A stretch of 50,891 nt of DNA from Crocinitomicaceae bacterium (GTDB lineage Bacteria > Bacteroidota > Bacteroidia > Flavobacteriales_D > Crocinitomicaceae). This document shows positions 26,972-37,002 of the stretch, one piece after another. Each line of letters opens with the position of its first letter. The stretch's first letter is position 1. The translations under genes were made by a program, and so were the position numbers. Under the pieces are notes generated by a model. That model saw only the letters and a program-made list of their open reading frames with translations, searched no databases and had not been told where the DNA came from. The stretch lies in contig JAGQYP010000024.1 of assembly GCA_020436025.1 (NCBI GenBank), positions 1-50,891 on the forward strand. The letters run 5' to 3'.

Positions 26972-28921
26972 TTAGTCGTTATTACTCTTTATTTCTTCGT
27001 TTACAATATTATTGATGAAAGAAACAAATTCATCTAATTGCATAACACCAATATCCCCTTCCCCATGCTTTCTCACAGAGACAGTATTGGCATCACTTTC
27101 TTGCTCTCCAACAATCAACATAAACGGTACTTTCTGCGTTTCGCAGTCACGTATTTTACGTTTAGTTGATTCGTTTCGATCATCAATAAAACCGCGAATA
27201 TCGTGATTTTTTAAATAATCCAAAACTTTTTCGCCATAAGAATTGAAGCGGTCACTGATTGGTAAGATCGCAAATTGATCAGATGTTAGCCACAAAGGGA
27301 AGTTTCCTGCACAGTGTTCGATCAATACAGCAACAAACCTTTCCATTGAGCCAAATGGTGCTCTGTGGATCATGACAGGTCTGTGTTTGGCGTTGTCTGC
27401 CCCAATATAGTCCAGTTCAAATCTCTCTGGTAAATTATAATCTACCTGAATGGTTCCCAACTGCCATTCGCGTCCTAGCGCATCTCGAACCATGAAATCC
27501 AGTTTGGGTCCGTAAAATGCCGCTTCACCATATTCTACAACAGTTGGTAATCCTTTTTCGGCTGCAGCTTCTTTAATGGCGTTTTCTGCCTTTTCCCAAT
27601 TTTCATCAGAACCAATATACTTCTCCTTATTTTCAGGATCTCTTAATGAAATCTGAGCTTTATAATCATCAAAACTTAGTGTTTTAAATATGTAAAGCAC
27701 GATATCAATAACTTTCTTAAATTCTTCTTTTACCTGATCCGGAGTACAGAAAATATGGGCATCATCTTGAGTAAACCCCCGAACTCTTGTTAGTCCGTGC
27801 AACTCTCCCGATTGCTCGTATCGATAAACTGTTCCAAATTCTGCCAATCTTAATGGTAATTCTCTGTAGGATCTAGGTCTGGAAGCATAGATCTCACAGT
27901 GATGAGGACAGTTCATTGGTTTCAACAAAAACTCTTCGTTTTCATCTGGAGTATGGATGGGTTGGAAAGAGTCCTCTCCGTATTTGGCATAATGTCCGGA
28001 AGTCACATAAAGATCTTTATTTCCAATATGTGGCGTGATTACAGGAACATACCCTGCTTGTTTTTGTGTTTTCTTTAGGAACATTTCCAATCTCTCTCTC
28101 AATTCAGCTCCTTTAGGCAACCAAAGTGGTAATCCTTGTCCCACTTTCTGAGAAAAAGTAAATAATTCCAATTCCTTCCCTAATTTTCTATGATCTCTCT
28201 TCTTTGCTTCTTCCAGCAATTCAAGATATTCCTTTAATTCTTTTGCTTTTGGAAATGAGATACCATAAATACGAGTCAATTGTTTGTTTTTCTCGTCTCC
28301 TCTCCAATAAGCTCCTGCAATGGACATCAACTTCACTGCCTTTATGAATCCTGTATGTGGGATGTGCGGACCTCTACATAAATCTGTAAAATTACCTTGT
28401 GTGTAAAAAGTAATGGATCCGTCTTCCAGTCCGTCCAACAACTCCAATTTGTATGGATCATTCACTTCCTTGTATCTGGCAATGGCATCCGCTTTAGATA
28501 TTTCCTGGCGGATATACTCATTCTTTAAACGAGCAAGATCCATCATCTTATCTTCCACCTTTTTAAGGTCGGCATCCGTAAAATCTTGATCTCCGAAATC
28601 TACGTCGTAATAGAATCCATTTTCGATTGGAGGTCCGATTCCTAATTTAATATCTGGGTAATAAAATTCTAAAGCTTCAGCTAAAAGGTGAGCAGAAGAG
28701 TGCCACATGGTAGACTTTCCTTCTTTATCATTCCAGGTAAACAATTTCAATTTCGAATCGTTGGTGATTTTGGTATTTGAATCAACTGTTTTTCCATTAA
28801 TACTTGCTGCTAATACATTTCTGGCTAGTCCTTCAGAAATATCCAAAGCAACATCATTTGGAGTAATAAAATCGGCCTCGTAGCTTTTGACTGACCCATC
28901 TGGTAGTGTAATCTTTATCAT
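26972..28921 (-). CDS. thrS: Threonine--tRNA ligase
   Basis: Class II aminoacyl-tRNA synthetase of 649 residues. Domain order: TGS (residues 1-60), the editing domain with [17 protein letters not shown], the catalytic core with the zinc and threonine site ([35 protein letters not shown]) and [18 protein letters not shown], then the anticodon-binding domain. It leads the thrS-infC-rpmI-rplT operon, with a TATATTTG promoter box 22 bp before the ATG. Confidence 0.97.
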   Translation of the reverse strand: MIKITLPDGSVKSYEADFITPNDVALDISEGLARNVLAASINGKTVDSNTKITNDSKLKLFTWNDKEGKSTMWHSSAHLLAEALEFYYPDIKLGIGPPIENGFYYDVDFGDQDFTDADLKKVEDKMMDLARLKNEYIRQEISKADAIARYKEVNDPYKLELLDGLEDGSITFYTQGNFTDLCRGPHIPHTGFIKAVKLMSIAGAYWRGDEKNKQLTRIYGISFPKAKELKEYLELLEEAKKRDHRKLGKELELFTFSQKVGQGLPLWLPKGAELRERLEMFLKKTQKQAGYVPVITPHIGNKDLYVTSGHYAKYGEDSFQPIHTPDENEEFLLKPMNCPHHCEIYASRPRSYRELPLRLAEFGTVYRYEQSGELHGLTRVRGFTQDDAHIFCTPDQVKEEFKKVIDIVLYIFKTLSFDDYKAQISLRDPENKEKYIGSDENWEKAENAIKEAAAEKGLPTVVEYGEAAFYGPKLDFMVRDALGREWQLGTIQVDYNLPERFELDYIGADNAKHRPVMIHRAPFGSMERFVAVLIEHCAGNFPLWLTSDQFAILPISDRFNSYGEKVLDYLKNHDIRGFIDDRNESTKRKIRDCETQKVPFMLIVGEQESDANTVSVRKHGEGDIGVMQLDEFVSFINNIVNEEIKSNND

Positions 28922-28942
28922 TTATTTCAAAGTTTGAGAGTG

Positions 28943-28950
28943 CAAATATA
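28943..28950 (-). promoter_or_regulatory. -7 promoter element of the thrS operon
   Basis: The minus strand reads TATATTTG, an exact TAnnTTTG match 22 bp before the thrS start. It lies directly after the terminator stem of the upstream gene; no clear TTG is seen for -33. Confidence 0.55.
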
Positions 28951-28951
28951 A

Positions 28952-28985
28952 ACTAAAAAAGCCCCATCCTAAAGGATGAGGCCTT
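28952..28985 (-). terminator. Terminator of the upstream unit, next to the thrS promoter
   Basis: On the minus strand GCCTCATCCT pairs with AGGATGGGGC (one G-T pair) around a two-base loop, with a run of six T residues after it. It separates the 29007-29522 gene from thrS. Confidence 0.78.
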
Positions 28986-29006
28986 GAAATTCCGTGGGTG
29001 TTAATT

Positions 29007-29522
29007 TTATTTATATCCCATCACCAAGACAACGGCTCCTCTGGAATCCATAGAAGTTTTGTCCACTTTTCCGGTTGATTTTGGGATTACGTAATCAACA
29101 TAAACTCTTTTCAATCTGTCAGAACCACCTTTGCTTTTGAAAGTATCGTTCAATTCTTTAGAGTTCAATAAGAAAGATGTCCCTTTAACGTTGGAAATTT
29201 CTTTCAACAATACTCTATCTTCAGATTCTCTGTCTTTGTCATAAATCTTTACAACCACATCATGATTCGCACTTTTAGCGCTGAAGCTAAATTTATAATC
29301 TGTGTTATTGAAAAGATACACCTCAACTTCTTTTACTTGCTCGAATGTTTTCACATTGTAGTAAGTAATTTTTGATCCATCGTATTTGTATGGAGTCAAA
29401 GAAGACTGAGCTTCTGATTTATTCGCTGTAATTTTTTCTCTGAATTCAGCAATCTCGTCCGCTGTTTGAGCGATTACAAATGCTGCTGATAACATTAAAA
29501 TTCCTCCTAATAATTTCTTCAT
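29007..29522 (-). CDS. Exported protein of unknown function
   Basis: A 171-residue protein with a signal peptide (MKKLLGGILMLSAAFVIA-Q). After a short charged helix the rest looks beta-rich (YNVKTFEQVKEVEVYLFNN, VVVKIYDKD, RGAVVLVMGYK). It lies 12 bp after the 29535-30410 lipoprotein gene on the same strand, so the two are probably co-transcribed. No family was recognised. Confidence 0.7.
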   Translation of the reverse strand: MKKLLGGILMLSAAFVIAQTADEIAEFREKITANKSEAQSSLTPYKYDGSKITYYNVKTFEQVKEVEVYLFNNTDYKFSFSAKSANHDVVVKIYDKDRESEDRVLLKEISNVKGTSFLLNSKELNDTFKSKGGSDRLKRVYVDYVIPKSTGKVDKTSMDSRGAVVLVMGYK

Positions 29523-29534
29523 GACTTCTTGTGT

Positions 29535-30410
29535 TTAAGCATTAACAATTTCTTCTCTTAGAGTCTTAATCTTTTCCGCAATAAGCTTTAACTCTTCATC
29601 AGTTAGTCTCACAATCTGACCTCCCTGATCAAATTTCTTCACAGACTCCAGACCTTCCATAGCGTGTTGCAAATCTTCAAGCTTAGATGCCAAATCTTTA
29701 ACTTCTGGCAATTCACCTTGATCTGCACTCGATTTCAATCCTTTAACAAGATTTGAAAGAATCCCTAATTGTTCGATCAACATCATTCCAAGATCTTCGT
29801 TCTTATTTGTCAATGCATGTTGTGATCCCAAATACATTCCTTCCAACCAAGCTCCAGCAAACTGGATTGTTGCGAAGTACTTCAACTCGTTATCCTCAAG
29901 ATACATTTCTGTTTTTTCGTGAACGTCGATCAAAATTTGTTCGATCGAATCCTTGTTAGCAATATTCTTATCGAATCTTTCAAGGAGTCCTTGATTATCG
30001 AAAACAGAATTCATGCCAATTTTTTCAGCAAGGGTTTTTACTACTGTTAAATAGTTCTTCGCATCTTGCGACTTCCCATTCTCTACGCAGTATGCAAGAT
30101 CTGCAGAGTACACTCCAAAATTCAACAACTGTTGGTATTTCGAAATGTAATTTTCAACCTTCGCTTGATCATTTGTTAATCCAGGAGTATACTGTAGACC
30201 TGAATTTTTGAAAATATATGCAATTTGAAGTGGTGAAGGCAAATGGAAATCAATATCATCTGATTCCGGAATAGCAACCCCTTCATTTTGTTCATTTGTA
30301 TCAACTTGTTGAGCATCATTTTTCTTCTCCGTCTTTTCTCCATCTCCACAAGACGTTAATGAGAATAAAGCAACTGTAAATAATAGACTTAGTCTTTTCA
30401 ATTTTTTCAT
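29535..30410 (-). CDS. Lipoprotein, paralog of the 24856-25653 protein
   Basis: The start is placed at ATG 30408-30410, giving a lipoprotein signal MKKLKRLSLLFTVALF followed by the lipobox SLTSC and an acidic Glu/Asn/Gln linker. The 23 upstream codons of the longer frame look unnatural. The mature part (about 230 residues, helical) shares LPSPLQIAYIF, KYQQLLNFGVYSADLAY, NKDS and IQFAGAWLEGMYLGSQ with the other paralog 4 kb away. It sits in an operon with a small exported protein. The function is unknown. Confidence 0.75.
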   Translation of the reverse strand: MKKLKRLSLLFTVALFSLTSCGDGEKTEKKNDAQQVDTNEQNEGVAIPESDDIDFHLPSPLQIAYIFKNSGLQYTPGLTNDQAKVENYISKYQQLLNFGVYSADLAYCVENGKSQDAKNYLTVVKTLAEKIGMNSVFDNQGLLERFDKNIANKDSIEQILIDVHEKTEMYLEDNELKYFATIQFAGAWLEGMYLGSQHALTNKNEDLGMMLIEQLGILSNLVKGLKSSADQGELPEVKDLASKLEDLQHAMEGLESVKKFDQGGQIVRLTDEELKLIAEKIKTLREEIVNA

Positions 30411-30546
30411 CGTAATTAATTTGTTAGCAATGAATAGTTTAATTTTCGCACTAAGATAAAATAAAAATAAGTATCTCAAAATCTTATCACTTAAAAAAAG
30501 TACTGACTTAATGCATTGAGGAATACCAAGATTCGGTCATTTCTCC

Positions 30547-30554
30547 TAAATTTG
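30547..30554 (+). promoter_or_regulatory. Candidate -7 promoter element of comEC
   Basis: TAAATTTG matches TAnnTTTG and lies 25 bp before the ATG at 30580. The -33 half is not clear. Confidence 0.45.
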
Positions 30555-30579
30555 TTTCAACCACTTAAATCAAAATCAA

Positions 30580-32463
30580 ATGATCTCCACTTTTTCCAAG
30601 ACGGGAATAGCTTTCATTTTAGGCATTCTAATGGTTTTCAGTAATCTACTGTCCCAGTCCGCGATATTAGTATTTGTTTCTCTGATTCTTTTAACCCTTA
30701 TTTTTATTAGAAATACAAAAAGTGGAGGATTGATCTGGTCGCTTGCTTTCCTGTCTGGATTATTTTACGCTGAAATCAGAAGTGCCCTGGATCAAGAAAA
30801 AAATCAAAACGAATCGATCTATCTTGAAAATTCAAAAATTGAAATTGTTTCCTCCAAACAAAGTGGGCGATTCCATACTTATACTGCCAAACTCATTACA
30901 CCAAAAAATTATATTCAAAATACAATTCAGTTAAGTATGTCGGGCGATTGTACCAAACTTCCAACTGGAACACTTGTAGAATTGACCCACTTAAATCTTC
31001 AAAAAATCCATGCAAGTCATTTCCCTTGGAAATTGGATTTCAACGGCTATCTATTGCAACAAGGAATTTCATTTAAGGGGTGGATTGACAGCAACCAAAT
31101 TCAAATAGTGGGATCACACTCCAGTATTTCCTCTCAATTAGATCGATTGAAAGAATCCATTCAGAAAATATTAAAAGAAAATACCAGCAACCACGGACTC
31201 ATTATGGCCATTTGTCTGGGAGATAAAACAGATCTTCATCCAGACTCCAAAAACCTCTTTATTGAAAATGGTGTAGCACATATCATGGCTGTTTCGGGTT
31301 TACATATTGGTATTGTATATCTTTTGATTCTATCTGGATTGAAATGGTTCAAACTGGAAAAAAAACTGATTGGAATCTTGCTTGCTTTTCTTCTCATCTG
31401 GTTTTTTATTTTCCTAACCGGAGCTGCCGTAAGTGCGGTTCGTGCGGGAATCATGATCAGCATTTATTCCATTTTCCTCCTACTTGGACGCAAAAGCGAA
31501 AAACTGCATATTCTTATATTCACTGCTTTAATCATTTTACTCATCGACCCATCTCAAATTGGATCTGTTGGGTTTCAACTTTCCTTTGGAGCGTTGATCG
31601 GCATCTTGTATTTCGGAGAGTTTCTTGTGGAGAAATTGAAAAGCAAATACATTGTGGTTAACTATTTCTCGGGAATAATCGCCGTTAGCCTAGCCGTGCA
31701 AATCACCACCTTGCCCTTGACCATTTATTATTTTCATTCTTTTCCTTTGCATTTCTTAGTAACGAATTTGATCGCCATCCCCTTTGCTTTTATGGTTGTC
31801 GTATTATTCTTAATGGGGTTGCTGATTGGATGGATTCCTGTTCTTCAAGAGTTCATTTTTCGAATTTTAGATGTCTTAATAGATTGGGTAACTTATTCAC
31901 TTGATAGCTTTTATCAGTTTGATGCTTTTTTCTGGAAAGGACTTTATCTGAGTCCAATAACCTTACTTTTTTATTATCTGGGTCTACTACTATTTTTCGG
32001 ATGGATGCTCAAGATAAATGCATGGAAAAAAGGAATCGTATTAGTAGGAACATGTAGCTTGATTCAATGCCTCTTCATGCTAGAGGAGGACCAACGAAAC
32101 GCTGTTTATTTATATGATGAAAAGGGAATTTGTCTCCTGATCAAACAAGGTAATCAAAGCCTGCTTTTATCAAACTCGAGGAACGTGAATACCAAATATT
32201 CTCACCCCATAGTCAAAAATCGATTGCAAAACATTCAGCTAAATGGTCAGGAAATAATTGAATTTGAAGGACATCGGATCGTTTTGAATCCTGATCCAAA
32301 TCAACATGAAAATTTAAAGGCGGATGTTATTGTTTTTTCCGATTACCAAAAGGCGAAATCCCATTTACCCAACGCAAATCAAAAAGTTTATGCCACAAAA
32401 GCTGTTTGGCGCAAACTAAGTCGAAAGGAATTTATCTTGATTGAAGATGTGATTGAACTCTAG
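30580..32463 (+). CDS. comEC: ComEC/Rec2-family DNA uptake membrane channel
   Basis: Forms the inner-membrane channel for single-stranded DNA in natural transformation. Several hydrophobic segments lie at the N-terminus with a DUF4131-like domain, then the competence domain with the signature LFIENGVAHIMAVSGLHIGIVYLL at about residues 225-248 and about eight membrane helices after it. The C-terminus (about 500-627) is a short soluble part without the histidine motifs of a metallo-beta-lactamase domain, so the nuclease-like domain found in many ComEC proteins is missing. That is common for the Bacteroidota form. The last bases overlap the convergent gene by 4 bp. Confidence 0.85.
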   Translation: MISTFSKTGIAFILGILMVFSNLLSQSAILVFVSLILLTLIFIRNTKSGGLIWSLAFLSGLFYAEIRSALDQEKNQNESIYLENSKIEIVSSKQSGRFHTYTAKLITPKNYIQNTIQLSMSGDCTKLPTGTLVELTHLNLQKIHASHFPWKLDFNGYLLQQGISFKGWIDSNQIQIVGSHSSISSQLDRLKESIQKILKENTSNHGLIMAICLGDKTDLHPDSKNLFIENGVAHIMAVSGLHIGIVYLLILSGLKWFKLEKKLIGILLAFLLIWFFIFLTGAAVSAVRAGIMISIYSIFLLLGRKSEKLHILIFTALIILLIDPSQIGSVGFQLSFGALIGILYFGEFLVEKLKSKYIVVNYFSGIIAVSLAVQITTLPLTIYYFHSFPLHFLVTNLIAIPFAFMVVVLFLMGLLIGWIPVLQEFIFRILDVLIDWVTYSLDSFYQFDAFFWKGLYLSPITLLFYYLGLLLFFGWMLKINAWKKGIVLVGTCSLIQCLFMLEEDQRNAVYLYDEKGICLLIKQGNQSLLLSNSRNVNTKYSHPIVKNRLQNIQLNGQEIIEFEGHRIVLNPDPNQHENLKADVIVFSDYQKAKSHLPNANQKVYATKAVWRKLSRKEFILIEDVIEL

Positions 32464-32990
32464 TTCTTTTTGTACATGATCTCATTCTTCGCAGGGTCTT
32501 TATCCCCACCTATGGAAGAATTGATCTTGTGACTTGTCACCTCGTAGTCGTCGTTCAACTTAAAATAAATCTCCATGTATAAGGTCAACCCATTCTTTGT
32601 TTGAATATTGGACCACATGTAGATTTCATAATAAGTCACGCGAGGTTTAAAATCCTTTAGTTTTTCTTTTGTTTTACTGATCTTATCTTTTAGTGCTTTT
32701 TTCTCTTCATCATACTCTTCATCGGTACCTGTGTACTTGTCCATCTTTTTTCTTCTCTCTAGATTTTCAAGCTGACTTTTATACATGTTCACTTTGATGC
32801 TCTGCATCTCAAACTCTTCTGTATAGTAAGCGTGGAATTTATCAAAATTCATTCCTTCCCATTTCGCGATATTGTCTTCTACCCACTTCTCAACAGATTT
32901 TTGAACCTGTTTTTCATCTTCAGAAGAATCAATCAATTGATGGTCGTGGAAATTTATCAAGCAAAGTAGTCCAAATAGTAATGATGTCAT
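32460..32990 (-). CDS. Hypothetical exported protein with coiled-coil segment
   Basis: A 176-residue protein with a hydrophobic N-terminus (MTSLLFGLLCLINF) that could be a signal peptide or anchor. The middle is highly charged (SQLENLERRKKMD, EEKKALKDKISKTKEKLKDF), predicted to be coiled coil, and the end is beta-rich (TYYEIYMWSNIQTKNGLTLYMEIYF). The WVEDNIAKWEGMNFDKFHAYYTEEF segment recalls NTF2-like or SnoaL-type proteins, weakly. It overlaps the convergent comEC stop by 4 bp. Confidence 0.62.
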   Translation of the reverse strand: MTSLLFGLLCLINFHDHQLIDSSEDEKQVQKSVEKWVEDNIAKWEGMNFDKFHAYYTEEFEMQSIKVNMYKSQLENLERRKKMDKYTGTDEEYDEEKKALKDKISKTKEKLKDFKPRVTYYEIYMWSNIQTKNGLTLYMEIYFKLNDDYEVTSHKINSSIGGDKDPAKNEIMYKKN

Positions 32991-33042
32991 TGTCCTTTAA
33001 ATTAAGTTTCCCTAAATGTAGCAAAAAGCAGACCAAAATTTT

Positions 33043-33074
33043 AATTCGGAATGCGAAATTTGAAATTCGGAATG
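33043..33074. repeat. Short direct repeat, 11-bp unit at 21-bp spacing
   Basis: AATTCGGAATG occurs at 33043-33053 and again at 33064-33074, with GAAATTTGAA between them. It lies in the spacer between two minus-strand genes and has no visible pairing or promoter role. Confidence 0.7.
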
Positions 33075-33139
33075 AAAATTGGACTTTTAGGCAAGTTTGA
33101 CTCTAAAAACTCAAGTTTTACCCGTTAACCTTTTCTACT

Positions 33140-33508
33140 TTAAAGAAAATTGACTTTGATTACTCCGTAAATTGCTAGGGCCAGTAAACCGAACAATAGT
33201 GTCATTAAGGTGTAGCGCAAGGCTTTGTCGGCTATGAAAGGTTTTCTGTGTTTGCCAGATGTTTCGTAGTTAATCTTTTGGGCTTTGGAATAATCGGTTT
33301 TGTGGACTCCGAACATCACTACCTTTTTTCCTGACTTCAGTTCATCCAGTCCTTCTTCAAACCAAATTTTCTCTTCTTCCAGTCTGCTTCTGAAAAAATC
33401 AGCCATATTGGTTTCTTTGAATCGAAACACGACATAGTTTTGATTGGAGGGATGTTTCTTGTAGTTGACGAAACCGATATCCAGCTTGTTATCTAAGTTG
33501 TCTTCCAT
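33140..33508 (-). CDS. Hypothetical protein with one C-terminal membrane helix
   Basis: A 122-residue protein: a soluble N-terminal part (NYVVFRFKETNMADFFRSRLEEEKIWFEEG) and a single hydrophobic segment at about residues 98-116 (LMTLLFGLLALAIYGVI), suggesting tail anchoring with the soluble part in the cytoplasm. The start overlaps the nitroreductase gene by 16 bp, so the two are probably translated together. No family was recognised. Confidence 0.65.
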   Translation of the reverse strand: MEDNLDNKLDIGFVNYKKHPSNQNYVVFRFKETNMADFFRSRLEEEKIWFEEGLDELKSGKKVVMFGVHKTDYSKAQKINYETSGKHRKPFIADKALRYTLMTLLFGLLALAIYGVIKVNFL

Positions 33509-34080
33509 TCCGTCACGTATTCGATGGGTCTTCTTCTAGATCTTGGCCATTCGCCTTCCGGATATCCAATATAAAACAGAGCCAAACACTTATCTTTTTC
33601 TCCCAAACCTAAAAACTTGTTCATTTTAGGGGAATAGATAAACTTTGGACTAGCCCAAAAAGCACCAAGACCCATTGCTGTAGCCGTTAAATGCATATTT
33701 TGTATGGCACACGCACATGCTTCAATTTCTTCAATTTCGGCAATTTTCTCCGTTTCCTGACGCTCCATGCAAACCGCAATAACCGCAGAAGCTTGCAAGG
33801 GTCGGGTCTTCATTTTCTCCAATTTTGCCTCAACAAAAGTTTCTTCATTGGTCACTTCCACATATGTTTCTGCTAGAAAATCCGCCAAAGTTTGACGAGC
33901 ATCTTCCATGAAAACTTTAAATCTCCAAGGCTGAGTCAGACCATGAGTTGGAGCCCAAATCGCATTATTCAAAAGCAATTCGACCTGTTCCTTGTGAACT
34001 TTCCGATTAGAAAAATTTTCTGGATAGATCGTTCTTCTGTCCCTTATGATCTCGTTTATTTCAGAAATATTATGACGCAT
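33493..34080 (-). CDS. Nitroreductase family protein
   Basis: FMN-dependent oxidoreductase of the nitroreductase fold. The N-terminal RRTIYPENFSNRKV is the phosphate-contact arginine region, followed by LLNNAIWAPTHGLTQPWRFKVF, and GLGAFWASP in the second half is the usual Gly-rich segment. The short 195-residue form resembles YdjA-like members. It lies immediately downstream of a 16-bp repeat tract and overlaps the membrane protein gene by 16 bp. The substrate is unknown. Confidence 0.88.
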   Translation of the reverse strand: MRHNISEINEIIRDRRTIYPENFSNRKVHKEQVELLLNNAIWAPTHGLTQPWRFKVFMEDARQTLADFLAETYVEVTNEETFVEAKLEKMKTRPLQASAVIAVCMERQETEKIAEIEEIEACACAIQNMHLTATAMGLGAFWASPKFIYSPKMNKFLGLGEKDKCLALFYIGYPEGEWPRSRRRPIEYVTEWKTT

Positions 34081-34082
34081 TT

Positions 34083-34171
34083 GAGTGTAGAGTTATTTGA
34101 GTGTAGAGTTTTTCGAATGTAGAATTATTCGAGTGTAGAGTTTTTCGAATGTTGAGTTTTTCGAGTTTATA
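34083..34171. repeat. Tandem 16-bp degenerate repeat, six units
   Basis: Five exact-length 16-bp units fill 34083-34162 and a partial sixth follows. The consensus is GAGTGTAGAGTTTTTC, with G/A and T/A variation at a few positions. The same unit recurs at 42962-42993. It lies between valS and the nitroreductase gene. There are no unique spacers, so it is not a CRISPR array. Confidence 0.9.
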
Positions 34172-34216
34172 ATATATAACCATTTTGCACTTTGCATTTT
34201 TCATTTTGAACTCAAA

Positions 34217-36844
34217 TCACGCTTTTAGCGATTCCAACTTTTCTTCCAGCACCTTGATTTTCGTTTTGGCGTCGGCTTCTTTTTTACGTTCTGCAGCTAC
34301 TACGGCTTCTGGTGCTCCGGAAACGAATTTTTCATTGGCTAATTTCTTTGCTACGGATTGCAAGAAACCTTTGCTGTACTCCAATTCCTCTTCGATCTTT
34401 TTGATTTCTGCATCAACGTCTACATCCTCTCCCATAGGCACGAAATATTCATTCGCTTTAACCATGAATGAGAAGGCTCCAGGAACTTTTTCTGTTGTTT
34501 TTTCAAACTTAGATAAGTTTCCAAGTTTGATTACCACACTCTTGAATTCGTCTGAAACGGTATCGTTGTATTTGGCAAACAATTCGATTTTTAGTTTTCC
34601 AGCAATATTATTGGACTTCCGAAGATTTCGGATTCCCGAAATAACATTCGCATCGTACTCGAAATTCTTAATTAACATATCGTTTACTTCAGTGGCTTTT
34701 GGCCATTCTGCTACAATGATGTCTTCTTCTCTATTTCTCAACAAATGCCAGATTTCTTCCGTGATAAATGGTGTGAATGGGTGCATCAGTTTCAAAATTG
34801 CATCGAAAAAATCTAATGTTTTGTCGTATGTCAATTGATCAATAGGTTGTTGATATCCAGGCTTAACAATTTCCAGATACCAAGAACAGAAATCATCCCA
34901 AACCAATTTATAAGTGGTCATTAAGGCATCACTAATTCTGAATTTGGAATAGTGATTATCAATCTCTTTAATCGCTTTTGAAAGTTTAGATTCAAACCAC
35001 TGGATTCCCATTTTAGCTGAATCTGGCTGATCCATGTCTTTTACTTCCCAATTCGTCACCAAACGTGAAGCATTCCATACTTTATTGGTAAAGTTTCTTC
35101 CTTGTTCACATTGGGATGAATCAAATGGTAAATCATTTCCTGCAGGTGAGGAAATCAAAATCCCTACACGCACTCCATCCGCAGAATACTTCTTAATTAA
35201 TTCAATTGGATCTGGTGAATTCCCAAGAGACTTGGACATCTTTCTTCCTAATTTATCTCTTACAATTCCAGTATAATAAACATTTCTGAAAGGTAATTCG
35301 CCCATGTATTCGTATCCTGCAATGATCATTCTGGCAACCCAGAAAAACATGATTTCCGGTGCAGTTACCAAATCATTGGTTGGATAGTAATATTTGATCT
35401 CTTTGTTTCCAGGATCTGTCAATCCGTTAAAAACTGAAATCGGCCATAACCAAGAAGAGAACCAAGTATCCAATACATCTTCATCTTGTTTTAGATCTGA
35501 AACGGTCAAACTCGTATTTCCAGATTTCTCCTGAGCTAATTTTAACGCTTCCTCAATATTATCAGCAACTACATAATCATTCGCTCCCTTTCCAAAATAA
35601 TATGCCGGAATACGGTGTCCCCACCAAAGCTGTCTTGAAATACACCAATCTTTGATATTGGTCATCCAATGCTCATAAGTATTCTTCATATTATCCGGAT
35701 AGAACTTAATGTTTCCGTTCATGACATTATCCAAAGCTGGTTTAGACAATTCTTTCATGTCTACAAACCATTGCAATGACAATTTAGGTTCAATCGCTGC
35801 ATCCGTTCTTTCCGAAAAACCTACTTTATTGATATGATCTTCTACGCGAACCAAATAACCAAGATCATCTAATTCTGAAGCTATTTTCTTACGTACTTCG
35901 AAACGATCCTGACCTTCATAGTGTAAACCATGATGGTTCAAGATTCCGTTGTCATGCAGGATATCGAAAGTTTCCAGATTGTGTCTTTTTCCAATTTCGT
36001 AGTCGTTGGTATCGTGTGCTGGCGTGATTTTCAAACAACCCGTTCCGAATTCTGTATCTACATAATCATCCGTAATGATAGGAATCTCTCTGTTTGCAAT
36101 TGGAACGATAGCTTTCTTTCCATGCAATTTTTTGAATCTAGGATCTTCTGGATTCACACAAATGGCTGAATCACCAAGAATAGTTTCTGGACGTGTCGTG
36201 GCAATAGTTACCCATTCATCATCTGAACCAACAATTTTATAGCGAACATAGTAGAGTTTGGAATTTACTTCCTTGTGGATTACTTCCTCGTCCGATAAAG
36301 CCGTTTGCGCTTCCGGATCCCAGTTGATCATTCTTACTCCTCTATAGATTTTTCCTTTTTTGTAAAGGTCCATGAATACCTGAATTACTGACTTGGAGTA
36401 TTCTGGATTCATGGTGAAATCTGTTCTTTCCCAATCACAGGAAGCACCTAATTTCTTCAATTGCTCCAAAATAATCCCACCATGCTTGTCTTTCCATTCA
36501 AAAGCATGTTTTAAGAATTCATCACGAGAAAGATCGGATTTCTTAATTCCTTCAGCACGTAATTTCTGTACCACCTTGGCTTCCGTTGCAATAGAAGCGT
36601 GGTCGGTACCTGGTACCCAACAAGCATTTTTCCCTTCCATTCTCGCCTTTCTAATCAAGACATCCTGAATGGTATTGTTCAGCATGTGTCCCATGTGAAG
36701 GACCCCAGTGACATTAGGAGGTGGGATCACAATTGTGAACGGCTCTCTGTCGTCTGGTTCTGAATGAAAGTATCCTTTTTCCATCCAGTACTGATACCAT
36801 TTGTCTTCTGAATTTGAAGGCTCGTAATTTTTTGGAATTTCCAT
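34217..36844 (-). CDS. valS: Valine--tRNA ligase
   Basis: Class I aminoacyl-tRNA synthetase of 875 residues. HIGH-type motif [16 protein letters not shown] near residue 40; CP1 editing domain with [16 protein letters not shown] loop as [10 protein letters not shown]; a C-terminal anticodon domain; and the ValRS-specific coiled-coil tail ([23 protein letters not shown]). It has a TATCTTTG box about 32 bp before the start. Confidence 0.97.
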   Translation of the reverse strand: MEIPKNYEPSNSEDKWYQYWMEKGYFHSEPDDREPFTIVIPPPNVTGVLHMGHMLNNTIQDVLIRKARMEGKNACWVPGTDHASIATEAKVVQKLRAEGIKKSDLSRDEFLKHAFEWKDKHGGIILEQLKKLGASCDWERTDFTMNPEYSKSVIQVFMDLYKKGKIYRGVRMINWDPEAQTALSDEEVIHKEVNSKLYYVRYKIVGSDDEWVTIATTRPETILGDSAICVNPEDPRFKKLHGKKAIVPIANREIPIITDDYVDTEFGTGCLKITPAHDTNDYEIGKRHNLETFDILHDNGILNHHGLHYEGQDRFEVRKKIASELDDLGYLVRVEDHINKVGFSERTDAAIEPKLSLQWFVDMKELSKPALDNVMNGNIKFYPDNMKNTYEHWMTNIKDWCISRQLWWGHRIPAYYFGKGANDYVVADNIEEALKLAQEKSGNTSLTVSDLKQDEDVLDTWFSSWLWPISVFNGLTDPGNKEIKYYYPTNDLVTAPEIMFFWVARMIIAGYEYMGELPFRNVYYTGIVRDKLGRKMSKSLGNSPDPIELIKKYSADGVRVGILISSPAGNDLPFDSSQCEQGRNFTNKVWNASRLVTNWEVKDMDQPDSAKMGIQWFESKLSKAIKEIDNHYSKFRISDALMTTYKLVWDDFCSWYLEIVKPGYQQPIDQLTYDKTLDFFDAILKLMHPFTPFITEEIWHLLRNREEDIIVAEWPKATEVNDMLIKNFEYDANVISGIRNLRKSNNIAGKLKIELFAKYNDTVSDEFKSVVIKLGNLSKFEKTTEKVPGAFSFMVKANEYFVPMGEDVDVDAEIKKIEEELEYSKGFLQSVAKKLANEKFVSGAPEAVVAAERKKEADAKTKIKVLEEKLESLKA

Positions 36845-36875
36845 TATGCTTTATTCTTGTTTTTATTTGAGTTGG

Positions 36876-36883
36876 CAAAGATA
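36876..36883 (-). promoter_or_regulatory. -7 promoter element of valS
   Basis: The minus strand reads TATCTTTG, an exact TAnnTTTG match about 32 bp before the ATG. A clear -33 TTG is not seen; a heptamer repeat occupies that area. Confidence 0.5.
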
Positions 36884-36892
36884 TTAATGAAT

Positions 36893-36927
36893 TGCGATTT
36901 ACGAAGTACGATTCACGATTAATTCAG
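36893..36927. repeat. Degenerate 7-bp tandem repeat
   Basis: Four to five heptamers in a row: TGCGATT, TACGAAG, TACGATT, CACGATT, AATTCAG. It lies upstream of valS in the spacer to the double-VOC lipoprotein gene. Confidence 0.7.
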
Positions 36928-37002
36928 TCGGAAAGCACATTCCAACCAAAGTATACTCCATTCCAGAAAGAAATAAATCGAGTACTAGAACCTAGAACCA
37001 AA

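Noticed and set aside
34083..34171. Possible CRISPR array
   Set aside because: The 16-bp units lie head to tail without unique spacers, and no cas genes are present.
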